Source: Enoplolaimus lenunculus | Taxonomy: Eukaryota; Nematoda; Enoplea; Enoplida; Thoracostomopsidae | NCBI GenBank assembly: GCA_030248215.1 | Contig: JASANG010003490.1 | Span: 173,114-237,113 of the forward strand | Direction of reading: 5' to 3' | Length of the DNA: 64,000 nt | Shown: positions 1 through 10,354 of the stretch, piece by piece | How the letters are laid out: each line of letters starts with the position of its first letter | Numbering within the stretch: position 1 is the first letter of the stretch | Notes under the pieces: generated by a model | Database searches by the model: none | Seen by the model: only the letters and a program-made list of their open reading frames with translations | What the model was told of the DNA's origin: nothing | Translations under genes and position numbers: made by a program

Positions 1-97
1 AATAGAAGTGTTCATATAGAACTCACACAAGAGAGACGTAATGCATAACTTATTTTGTAGTTTGTTATTTATCAATCTACTGAATTAAGCAAATTAC

Positions 98-2577
98 CTT
101 TGGAGATCATACACATTACGGACACGAGCGTTCATAACATGTAGCTTTTGCAAATGTCGACAGTTCTGAAACAACGTGCGAAGCTGGTTGACTTCAAAAT
201 GACGAGAGTAGATAACACATTCTCGAAGTTCTGGGCACCGCAGCCACACTCTCAGCCCTGAAGTAAAAACAATATGCACATTATGTAATATGATAACTGG
301 CAAAGTTCGTAAACATTTTTGCCAACTACGCAATACTACATTACATTAAGTGGGCAACAAGCATGAATCCCAATCTGTTTTAGGTTTAAGAAATAATTTA
401 CAACGGTACCTGTATTGAGAAGCAACGCAAGTGATGCCAGCCGAGGCATGGAGGCGAGTAGCGACGAAAATAGCTCGGATGCAACCAGCATCGGGTACAC
501 GTCGTATCTCTGCAACGAATAAACAATCAACAACAATGTTTTAGGTTGTACTTCATTTTAAAAAGCTGTGTAGGTTGTTCACAGATAAATTACTGACGGT
601 ACACCCATCAGCACATGTAATGTAAATGTTTGCATGTGCCCGTGTACGTTCACAAATTTTATGGGGATACAATAACGCTCGAAAACCTGATAAACGTAAG
701 CAGTGTTATTCTAGGGGCGTAACAGTATGTCTCAGCACATTCCTGTTATTCCTAAGGCTAGCCTAAACTTCAGCACAAAAAAGGTCTATAACTAGCCTAC
801 ATTTAAAGAAAAATAATAGCCTTAATCCTAGATGGGAATGGGCGGAGACCAGCCATGAAATGCCTCGATCTCTGATGAATTGTCTCGGTTCCACCAAACC
901 ACCCAGACTCAAAAAATCAAGACGTGCCAAATACCGAGACTCCCATCTCTGACGCTAGCCACCTCTATGTTAGCTGTGTCAAGTAAACATTTTGGATACC
1001 TTTGTGCATTTAAGGAAGAATTATTACCTACGTTCTAATATTTGAATGCCATCTAGTATTAGATTTGAATTAAATTAAATGGATCCGGTTCCGGCCGGAT
1101 ATTAGATCGTCCGTCTTCCGCATTTTTTTGGTATCCGGTCACATCCTGATATGTTCCGCCAATTTTTCACCTTTCGTATTCGGTAAATTGTTACAGTAAA
1201 ATTTTTGTGACTATACGGCCAATGTGTATAATCAAATATAATATTGATTTAGGGTAAAAACTTCGCATGAATAAACGGCAATCATTTTTGGTTCTGTAAA
1301 GCAAAAATATAATCAAATATTGATAAGTTAAACTCATCGAAAACAATATAAAGGAGGGACCGCTGTCTTAGATGATGCAGAATTTTTATGTACTATATCA
1401 CAACTACGCCTAAAATTAAAACGTCAAAATTCAGATTGGAAATGTGATTAGAACCATATATACACATATACGTACGTATGCACATATAATTATATCTTCT
1501 TGTTTTCTACTTATTGTTATATGCTTCATAAATATGCTGTATCATTTAAACTAACATCGCACGATCTCAACAACTAAACACACAAAACTACAGTTTTATT
1601 TTATGTAATATATCACAACTACGCCTAAAATTAAAACGTCAACATTCAGATTGGAAATGTGATTAGAACCATATATACACATATACGTACGTATGCACAT
1701 ATAATTATATCTTCTTGTTTTCTACTTATTGTTATATGCGGCATAAATATTCTGTATCATTTAAACTAACATCGCACGATCTCAACAACTAAACACACAA
1801 AACTACAGATTTATATAGAAAATAACAATAATTGATTGCATGTTGGCTTTACAGACGCACATTATCGTTTTGGCTGTCAGAACTGAATACAGCTTCACCA
1901 TTTTCATCAATAATCTGATCAAAATGTGCTTCAAGAACTCGAACACTCTCCACCACAGGCAGTGATCCAACTTCGAATTTTAGAGAATCTATTTTCAAAA
2001 CTTCAAGCACCAGACAATATTCTGATATTGCGTCTAGAACACCTGAAAATATTTGCAAGCATATTCTAAAACATGAAGACTAACAAAAACAACAATTTGA
2101 AACGAACATTAAAAAAACTTGTTGTAACCCCAGTACAACTAAAATTATCGCTTATCTATACGGCTTTGTTTGTTTTTACACGATGTGAACACAAACAATG
2201 CAAAATGAAACTTAAGTTACAGCTTACAAATCACCTAGGTTATGGAAAAAATTTATGATAGAAAAATATAAAAAGTATATATTCCACGAACCTCTTGGAA
2301 CAAATCTTCTAATTGAAGTTCTCAAGTCTACTTCTTTCAAGTGAGCACCCGTTTTGAGCAGTACTGCACGCATTAATGCTACGTACTTTGCAGGGGTTGA
2401 AATATCAACTATACGATAAAGATCCGAAACATCTTCAATTGCGACAGAGGTTATATCGTAATATGGGACAGTCACTTGCCATAATCGACATACTTTCTCT
2501 AATTTAAGTCTTTCGTACCACGGTAACAAACGAAAAATATAGCCAAGGACATCATTAGGCAAATCATTAATCAACAT
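98..2577 (-). CDS. F-box / leucine-rich-repeat protein, 3' part beyond the window edge
   Basis: Probable substrate adaptor of an SCF ubiquitin ligase. Four exons on the minus strand: 2577-2292, 2042-1853, 507-410 and 257-98; a donor (GTAATT) at 97 leads off the window. Phases agree throughout (1, 2, 1, 2). Residues 2-45 form an F-box: LPNDVLGYIFRLLPWYERL, then KVCRLW. The rest (to about residue 244) is LRR-like, with leucine-spaced stretches such as HLKEVDLRT, LVLEVLKIDSL, MPRLASLALL, CPELRECVI and CRHLQKLHV. The start is the ATG at 2577, directly before the F-box, the usual place for this family. About 30 bases upstream lies TTTTTGCAG, a good acceptor that could end a 5'UTR intron or receive a trans-spliced leader. 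I cannot assign a named FBXL subfamily. The exon 2 to exon 3 join uses the second AG of a CAGAG pair, chosen because it keeps frame; a small unseen exon in this 1.3-kb intron is possible. Confidence 0.85.
1386..1815. repeat. Tandem duplication, 2 x 215 bp
   Basis: Two head-to-tail, nearly identical copies (1386-1600 and 1601-1815) lie in intron 2 of the F-box gene. Both hold the same series: TATATCACAACTACGCC, ACATATACGTACGTATG, and CTCAACAACTAAACACAC. Only a few bases differ (for example GCTTCATAAATATG against GCGGCATAAATATT), so the duplication is recent. Confidence 0.9.
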
Positions 2578-4840
2578 GACCTAGTATCATGTTTCAATTA
2601 AACATCACTGCAAAAAGATCAAGTGAATTATAAACACGTGCATTAACACGTGCGTACAGCAGCACAGAAAAATGTCTCAAATAATAACTGTTATCTGCAA
2701 AAAAGCAGAAAAAACATACGCACATGTATAATTTTAATACGTACCTGCATGTATAATCAATTAGGTACTTAAATTTGATTTGATTACCTAATAGCAGCAC
2801 AGCAATACGCAAGTAATGGTTTGAATTGCCGCTTCTGACTTTTTAATTCGTCAGTTGGTTAAAATTCAGTATTTATGCAGCAGGGATGCGCGGTCCCGGT
2901 CAAAAACTGAGACCCACTTACCGAGACAGGAACTTCTGGTCTCGGTCAATTAACTGAAAACCACCTTAAAATTTTACTTTAACAAAAACAAACTGTTAAA
3001 ACATGCATGGACACAACACGACGTGGCGCCAAAGGCGGCAGTAAAATAAAATTCTTTTGGTTTCACAAATACGCTTTCAGTGTCTTTTATATAAAAATGA
3101 CTCGGAATTCTAATCGGCATCGGAATTCGGTGGCACCCGGCTGGATTTATGCCCTGTTTTTAAAATTTATTTTTTAAGCTAAAGAATCTGTTATTTTTAA
3201 CACTAGCTAAATATTTTATTTTAACGCAATTCAAGTCTAACATTTTAGAAACAGCAGCACAGTAAGTGACAGCAGACACGGTTGATCAGAAACCAATTGA
3301 TTTGTATAACAAAGTTTACTATAACACCTGGTTTTGAATGCGAATGGGAATAACAGAGCAGAGAACCAGGATACTTTTGGTCTATGTTATGTTCAATAAT
3401 ACCCGTTCATCGAAAAACAAGGAGATTAGGGCTGTGTTTTACTTTACACCCAGCCTTTAGGCTTAGATTTGAGAACAAGAGGCTTTTGCACTTAAACTGC
3501 TCTGAAAGGACAAAATTCATGCTTTAGATAAAGGCGTATATTTTCAAATATGTATATTAACTGTCATCACTTAGTAATTGGTTTTCCAACTCACTAACTG
3601 CTCCAGATGCTGGACTCAATATTGGTACAGGAGCACCTCAGATCATATGCTAAAAATAGCTAAATTATGAGCCTCAGCAGTCACTGGTGTGAAAGTTACA
3701 AGAACGATCGTCAACTGGTGATAGGTACTACACATTTTTGAGACTATGTGCCTAAAGTTTAAAATATTATGCCAACAGCTATGGTCTGTTTTAAATTTTA
3801 GACTAAATGTCTTAGATAGTACCTATTTTGATGTTTAAGTTAAGTAAATACTTAAGTCGCTAAATAAATTTGATATGCTGCAAATTAACCGCTCAGGCTT
3901 ACTAACCTTTGTCTTAGTTTCTTGTTAGGACAATGGCAGCTGTTTGGCGTTTTTTAATTTGCTCGAAAATTTAAGTGTTTACTTAAGTCGGCGACTTAAG
4001 TAATTACTTAATTATTACTTTTAAGTAAATACTTTTAAGCAAAATTTCAGAAACTCAACCTGTGTTTGAAGAGAACTTTGTTTAGTAAATCAACTACTTA
4101 GCTAGGGGTAGGTGATATCAGTCGGTTGTTGAATCAAATGAACAAAACTTGAGAGACCGTGGCTTTTTGTCTCGGTGTCGGTCAATTTTAACCGTTACCC
4201 AAAATACAAATAAGATTTCGTTTGAATATTTTGATCTGCTCTGAATCGCCGTTTCATACAATTAAACTAATAAACCGCCGCCAAACTTAATTTTTTACAC
4301 TATTTTTCGCTTGGCTAGGCTACCGTCTCTCCCCATACCTTTTGAATAGGCTCGAGACAAATTTTATTGTCTCAAAACACCGTCCGTTCAACCCTAATTC
4401 ACCGCTATAGTGTTGATTTTGATCCCGGGCGAACCGAATAGACTAGAGAATTTCTTAACATAGCATAGATTTTACAAATGTAAGTGTTTTAAATGCGAAA
4501 ATACAACTGTTTGTGCTTTGTCACAATAAAAATAAAGTGTTTTGGGATTCCGTTCGAAAAGTAGAATTTTGGATAACCAAAGAGGTCATTCTGTTTCTGA
4601 AATCTCTGTATAACCAGGTGGCCGTGCTCCACAATCCGTTCGCTGCCTGTGTTAGTAGGCGAAATGCGCAAGTGCTTCCGGTCCAAAGCTGCGATCCATG
4701 GAAATTTTTTCTGATTGCTTATCGCGTTTTCAGCTCTTTGGTCTCGGTACGCAAACCACCGAGACGGAAAAAGCGAGACCGAGACCAGTCAAATCCAGAG
4801 ACTTGTCGAGACCGAGACCGCCCTTCCCTGGCCATGGAGT
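2578..4840. other. Gene-free region with MITE remnants
   Basis: No exon-like frame found. At 2881 a CAGGGATG end opens a stretch with GGTCTCGG motifs on both strands (2890-2950). Similar motifs recur at 4140-4400 and 4740-4820, so one element may have been split by later insertions. 3835-4045 carries ACTTAAG-rich DNA, TACTTAAGTCGC and CTCAGGC-TACTAACCT, that matches the larger element at 35522-36504. The rest is unremarkable AT-rich sequence. Confidence 0.5.
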
Positions 4841-5044
4841 TGGATAACTTTGGATTCGCGGTCCGGGACGACTGTCTAAAGAAGGGGGACGGTTGCATAG
4901 TGTATGTAATGTAACATACATCCATGCACTCACGGTAAGTGTTGTAAGGTGCGCTGTCTCATGGGCAATGTGTGCAAGTGTTATGTTGGTGCGAAGTAAT
5001 TGAAACAATTGACCACCGCTGGATTCGAACCATCAGCCAAAGCC

Positions 5045-5360
5045 TAAATGAGGCGTTTTTGCAATATTTCACTAATTATTAGGGTTTCAAGCAATCTAAT
5101 TTCAACAATAACGGGTTTTTAGGTGCGAGGAATCTGAATAAATTGTCTACAAACTTCAAAACCTATTATCGAATAGTTATCTGATGGCTAATTTGCATAT
5201 TTGCTTAATTGATAAGCCTAAATAATGGCTTTTTTAAATTATTTCTCAAATTATTAGGGTTACTAGGGTTTTTAAGTGCGAGGAATCTGAATAAATTGTT
5301 TACAAACCTCCAAAATCAATAAATAAATAGTTAGCTAATAACTAATTAGCATATTAGCTT
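5045..5360. repeat. Dispersed repeat, tandem dimer (copy 1)
   Basis: Two units of about 190 bp, each with ATTATTAGGG, then GGTGCGAGGAATCTGAATAAA or a near copy (5123 and 5276), then TAGTTA-CTAATTAGCATAT. A second dimer of the same family lies at 18690-18985. No terminal inverted repeat or tail was recognised, so its class is unknown. Confidence 0.65.
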
Positions 5361-5956
5361 AACTTCTTACGTGTATTCGAGCTTCGCTCAATACATGTAG
5401 TCCCACTACGACTGGTTTTAATCTTACTTGATGGGATACGACGTATAAAAATTCTGTATCATTTATCTATTAAATTGCTTTCGTGAGTTAACTTATCAAT
5501 AATGTTCTGCGTTTTGTGTATTGCGTGTTGTTTTTTACGTGCGTGCTATTCTTTTTGTCCAATGTGCAATACCCGACAAGTGTATGTAAAAGGATATATC
5601 GCCATAAATGTTCACAAATGTCGGAATATGAAGTTGTAATGGACACACGGTGTAGTGGTTGCATGCTTGACTCGAGTACAAGAAAGCCGTGGTTCGATTC
5701 CCGGCGTGGCTTTTAACTCTGGGTAAAACTTTGAATAGGGGTCGTACATACCTCGTTGTTTCAACGTGGGGTTTCACCGAGATCTACACTGCAAAATAGC
5801 AAGACTATAGATTTGGGGTAAGTGGATTTGCAGTCCGGGACGACCGCCTATAAAAGGAATGTCGCTCGGTATATGTCCGCAGTAAGTGTTTGTAAAAGCT
5901 AAGGTATAGATTGTCATACAATGTGCACATTTACCAGAATATGAAGTTCTTGCAAT

Positions 5957-6029
5957 GGATCACATGGTGTAGTGGTAGCATGGTTGATTCGATCGCAGGA
6001 TGCTCGAGGATCGATTTCCGGCGTGGTCC
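5957..6029 (+). other. tRNA-like cloverleaf in the SINE array, probably not a working tRNA
   Basis: This 73-base stretch has tRNA proportions. A seven-pair acceptor stem forms between GGATCAC (5957-5963) and GTGGTCC (6023-6029), allowing one G-T pair. The A box TGGTGTAGTGG (5965-5975) fits the pol III consensus TRGYNNARNGG, and the D stem GTGT/GCAT can form. The T arm (AGGATCGATTTCC) departs from GGTTCGANTCC, and the anticodon stem does not pair well in this copy, so a working tRNA is unlikely. Confidence 0.55.
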
Positions 6030-6560
6030 TTAACGTAGGGTAAATCTTCGAACAGGGGTCGTGCAGATCGTGTTGTTCCACAATGGAGGTCCCACCCGAG
6101 ATGGTCGCTGCAAACAGCAAGCAGATGTATTGGGTAGTCGGAATCGCAGTTCATGACGACCACCTGTAAACAAGAGGGATGTCAGTGCATATGCACGGTA
6201 AGTGTGTGTAAGCATAAATTGCCATACATGTATACAATTACCGGAATATGAAGTTGTTGGAATCGACGACACTGTGTAGTGGTAGCATGCCTCGAGTGAG
6301 ACGTATTCGGGTAGTCGGAATCGCAGTTCATGACGACCGCCTGTAAATAAGAGGGATGTCGGTGCATGTGCACGGTAAGTGTGTGTAAGCATAGATTGAA
6401 ATACATGTGCACAATTACCGGAATATGAAGTTGTTTCCATCGACGACACGGTGTAGTGGTAGCATGCCTCGAGTGCAAGAAGGCCGAGGTCCGATTTTCG
6501 GGGTAGTCTTTAACTTTGGATAAGATTGGAACGGAAGTCGTGCAGACCATGTTGTCGTAA

Positions 6561-7191
6561 TAAGCCACGGATCCACCGTCACACCACGCTGTGTAAGGTT
6601 ATGCGTTCTTTTAGGCAATTGTGTTAGCTATTATATGGGCTGTTTACTATAGTACTGCGCAATCGCGTATACAAAGAGGGAGAGGGGATATATCGCCTCC
6701 TGAATTTTGCGGAAAGATTCGAAAAACGCTCTTTTACATGGTGTACAATAACCTGCAGATTTAAGAAATTTTCATACTAGCTACGCTCGCTCGCAAAATA
6801 AGTTCCGTCCCTAAATGAAATCCTGGCTACGCTCCTGGTAGCGCTGCCGATTATGCATTATGTATTATTATATACGTGTTGACTTTTTTATACCCGATAT
6901 ACGGTCGTGTTTAACATGTTCTTATTGCGCTATATTTGCATGTCCTACATATGCATGACATTGTTCGCTTATCATACACCCAATTATGCTGCCATAACAT
7001 TACGCTCTCAGGCACATTTATGGCATTCTTTAGCTTAAAATACAGTATCGTGTACTAACGTATAGCACCTCACAAAGAGTAATACGTCATTTTCTGTACT
7101 AAGATTAAAGACAACCATTTCTATTTCTTGCTTAAGGATTTGTGATAGTGTTCATATATAGTTAATCAGAATTAACAAGTGTAATATTGTC
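6561..7191. other. Gene-free stretch upstream of ARPC5
   Basis: This should hold the ARPC5 promoter and 5'UTR. I see no clear TATA box or repeat family here. TTAATCAG at about 7162-7169, 20 bases before the ATG, could be a splice acceptor for a 5'UTR intron or a spliced leader. Confidence 0.35.
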
Positions 7192-8335
7192 ATGGCTAAA
7201 AATACAAGCAGCACAGCATTCCGAAAGCTGGATGTTGATGCTTTAAACGAAGATGCGTATCGTGAAGAAGACGAGGTAAGTTAGTATTTCAATACATTCA
7301 TGAAATTTGCAGACAATGAGAGCATTGAAAAACCAGTTCCTATCACATAATGTCTATTCTGGAAGAGCAGCCGCTGCAGGTTTACAATCTTCTATCGCGT
7401 GAGTGTTTTATGTTCGAAACATTACGTATTATATCTTAAGCTTTCTTGATTGCGTACAGATGCAATGTTCGCACGTATGTTACATTCGTTTTTATGGTTT
7501 GGATGTTTCGTTACTGAAAATGCTGTGTACTTTTACATATATGATGTAACTTAGTTTTGGACTCAATTGTTGTTTGAATATTAGTAACTGTTCTGGTATA
7601 TAAGCTGTCATTCAGCCATCAAACCGCGACCCTGTGGCGACTGAATGGAGGCACGTCACGTGATCATTTTTGTTTATATTAAGGCTCCCGATACTCCAGG
7701 AATCGGTCCAGACGAAAACGATGTATCGATTTGTCTGCAGTCAAACAGGTTGCACGACGCACTACTGGCTGCTTTAAAAAACGCACCGGTTCGCAGCAAA
7801 AATCAGCAAACCAAAGATCGAGCAACCCGCCTAGTACTTCGTGTGCTCACGTCATTCCGCACTGCTGAAATTGAACGTTCTGTTGAACAACTTGATAAAG
7901 AGCAGTTGGATTTGCTGATGAAATATATTTACAAGGTAACGTTTTCAACTTTTGACTGGCGCTTTCATTATTCTAATTATATAGTTATGTATTCCATAAG
8001 CCATTGCTGTTTCACGTATCATTTCAGCGTTAAAAAGCGGATTATATTCAACTGTTTACCCAAAATATCGCTTAAGTGCGTACAATGAGCACAATCTGCT
8101 GTGCATATTTACGAACCCAAAGGTGGAGAGCACGTACGTACGTATATTTAATATTGGGTTGGTATAATTAATGCTAATCTTTCTAAAGAGTTAATAGGCA
8201 TCTTGATTTTTTCAGGGCTTTGAATTTCCAACCGAAAATAGTTCTGCAATCCTGCTTGTTTGGCACGAAAAGGTTTTTGCAAAGGCAGGTCTTGGTGCAA
8301 TTGTTCGTGTATTAACCGGCCGCAAACGATTGTAA
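7192..8335 (+). CDS. ARPC5: Actin-related protein 2/3 complex subunit 5 (p16-Arc)
   Basis: The smallest subunit of the Arp2/3 complex, which nucleates branched actin filaments in the cytoplasm; p16-Arc ties ARPC4 and the Arp2 side to the rest of the complex. Three exons: 7192-7275, 7684-7935 and 8216-8335, all introns phase 0 with GT-AG ends, giving 151 residues, the usual family length. The N terminus [16 protein letters not shown] matches the family's opening MSKN...FRKVDVD. Further marks are [38 protein letters not shown] (this one spans the exon 2/3 join) and the C-terminal WHEK...[11 protein letters not shown]. The start is the first ATG before the conserved N terminus. No break is visible and the gene looks functional. 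Orthology to ARPC5 rests on motif recall, not a search, but the match runs the whole length. Confidence 0.96.
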
Positions 8336-9239
8336 CAAAGATGCAATTTTGTAACCTGCTTTTTGTATAATATACGGATTGTTTGCAATTTGTTGCTCAA
8401 TCTTCGTTAAATAATCGTGGCTTAAATATATTGTATCTATTCCTGCTGACGTTGATTCTGGGTGTATTTGCGTGTTATAGTTTGACCTATTTTGTTCATT
8501 TTTGGAGCTAACTGTTAAGAAAAAACACGAGTACTTCTTATGCGTATTGCTGCAAGTTTCAAATGCAAAAGTTCTAAAGTGTTTTCGATCTATAAAGTAT
8601 ATGCTTGCTGTACTTTTAACGTACTTTACGTCCTTATACAGTGCAATTTAATTAGCTGCACTGCGATATCTTGATTTGGTTTCATTCTGTGATATCAAAC
8701 ATTACGATTTCCTTATGAATGGTTGCAGTAAATGTTATATACTTTATTTCTTGTTTATTTTGCTTTTGTCTGTGGCCACATGAGCTATAGTATATTAATT
8801 TAAAAGCTTTGTGGACGATTTCAAACTCTTCTCTATTTTGCTCGTTTTCCACAAGTATGGTTAAAGAACTATTCACACAAAGGTCTTGAAAAATGGAAAC
8901 CGTTTTTAATTGATTTGATTAAATAATTTACCAATACGGATTATAGGGCTTTAAAATATACTGAATCTGTAGCTGGAAACAAGTTGTGAAAAGAACTTGA
9001 GTTTCAACAACATTTTTGGGATACAAATTTTTATTTTTAAACTTATTTAGTCTCTGGTAAACCCTATAACTTATGTTGGATTCACGTTATAACGTTCAGG
9101 TAAGTTGCGATATTCCAAAATTACAACGAATATATATTCAACGAGAAAATGTAATCTTCGCATCCTGAAGATAATTTAAGATAAGTGTTTTAAAATCCAT
9201 TTATTTGAGTCTAAATCTTTTTTTGGTACCACCCGAACC
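8336..9239. other. ARPC5 3' flank, nothing recognised
   Basis: AT-rich sequence after the ARPC5 stop. The 3'UTR must begin here, but no canonical AATAAA stands out close to the stop. No repeat or coding frame is supported. Confidence 0.4.
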
Positions 9240-9730
9240 TAGGGGTGGGTTTTCAAGCTGGGTCGGAATATAAGGGGATTTGTCCGAGTACGTAGCACCC
9301 CACACCCCGATTCGCAAAATGTTAAACCGGACACGCATACGCGTTACTCCCTGCTTCACTCACAGTGGGACATTACCAGCGTTAACCCGTCGGGTAAAGA
9401 ATTTCAATCCGCGGTAAAGTTTTAAGGTGGAAAAACTACTTCATTATCTTTTATTTCTGGTCAGGTGCGGCCTGTGCTTTATTTAGCTGGGTTTGAATTT
9501 TTATTTCTGGTAAACCATTTATAAAATTCATTAAAGCTATATCGCAAAACTTTATAAAAGCGCGAATCACCAGCGATCATTAAGATACTGGTTTGGCTTC
9601 ATGCGCGAGTAAAACGTGGGTCGTGGGTAGATCTCTTTTGTGCCGGTATACCCGCGGGTAAAAAATTCTTGTTTGCGTGGGTTAAGCGCAGGTCGGGTAG
9701 AAAATCCATGCCCGCTTCCCACTCTGATTC
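9240..9730. mobile_element. Probable hAT-type MITE with TACCCGCGGGTAAA motifs
   Basis: The left end (TAGGGGTGGGTTTTCAAGC) and the reverse complement of the right end (CAGAGTGGGAAGCGGGCATG) are similar inverted ends. Inside are repeated GGGTAAAGAAT, ATACCCGCGGGTAAAAAATT and GGTCGGGTAGAAAAT motifs. The same motif set recurs at 20265-20570. No target-site duplication was found, so the ends are approximate. Confidence 0.5.
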
Positions 9731-9755
9731 GACTAGTACCAGTTTTGGTTAACGT

Positions 9756-10346
9756 CAGGGATGAGAAACTCGGTTTCGGCAATTTTCGGTATTTGGCAGG
9801 TCTCGGTTTTTAGTCTCGGTAGTTTGTAACCGCGACGGGAAGTCGAGAATTCACCTAACGTATCGCTGTTTTATTGAAGTAAGTGCTGCCTTATGAATAG
9901 AATATATGAACTTGCATAGCTACGCAATAATTATGAGCAGATTTTATGAAAAAACTATGAACAAGACAATTTATCTGATAGACAAATATAGCGTCACCGC
10001 GAGTCGATAAACAATCTCATTGTCGGTGCTAAAACACGATTTTTGGGTTGTTTCGGTTATCTTTCCAGCCGGCATTCGCCCAAAATGGTTCTATTTTGAA
10101 AGTTTTTACACGTTTATAGAACCAAAAATCATCATCAATTTGTTCATGCGACCTTTTTGAAAATTGTTGACAGCCAACAGACACCCGAAATCAGCATTGT
10201 ATTTGTCAATACAAATTATCCGCACAGTCACAAAATTTCTAGTTCCGGTTCCGATTACAATTCCGGTATAAGTTTGCTGTATGGACTCCGATTCCGGTAT
10301 AATACGTATAATCCAGTTCCGCTTTATACACTGTTGCCCATCCCTG
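9756..10346. mobile_element. hAT-type MITE with perfect 8-bp target-site duplication
   Basis: Ends CAGGGATG...CATCCCTG are flanked by GTTAACGT at 9748-9755 and again at 10347-10354, a perfect 8-bp duplication. That length with CAGGG ends is the hAT signature. No transposase frame is present, so it is non-autonomous. The left third is rich in GGTCTCGG-type motifs and the right third in TTCCGGTTCCG-type motifs, as if two families had been fused between matched ends. Confidence 0.88.
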
Positions 10347-10354
10347 GTTAACGT

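Larger units (their letters stand above)
4845..6560 (+). repeat. Tandem array of tRNA-like (SINE-type) units
   Basis: A roughly 180-310-bp unit is repeated. Each full unit carries, in order, a GGAATATGAAGTTGTT block (5622, 5935, 6241, 6419), a tRNA-like part with a pol III A box (GTGTAGTGG at 5650, 5967, 6274, 6451), a B box-like block, then a GTCGTGCAGA block, GGAATCGCAGTTCATGACGACC and CACGGTAAGTGTGTGTAAGC. The unit at 5641 has a perfect B box (GGTTCGATTCC at 5691) and an anticodon-like hairpin, CTTGA/ACAAG, around CTCGAGT. The region 4845-4990 is a partial unit. The array reads as a tRNA-derived SINE that spread locally in tandem, or as a satellite seeded from one. Confidence 0.75.

Noticed and set aside
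5641-5712. Working tRNA gene with a CGA anticodon
   Set aside because: A box and B box are good, but the acceptor stem does not pair and a serine tRNA would need a long variable arm. Treated as a SINE-type unit.
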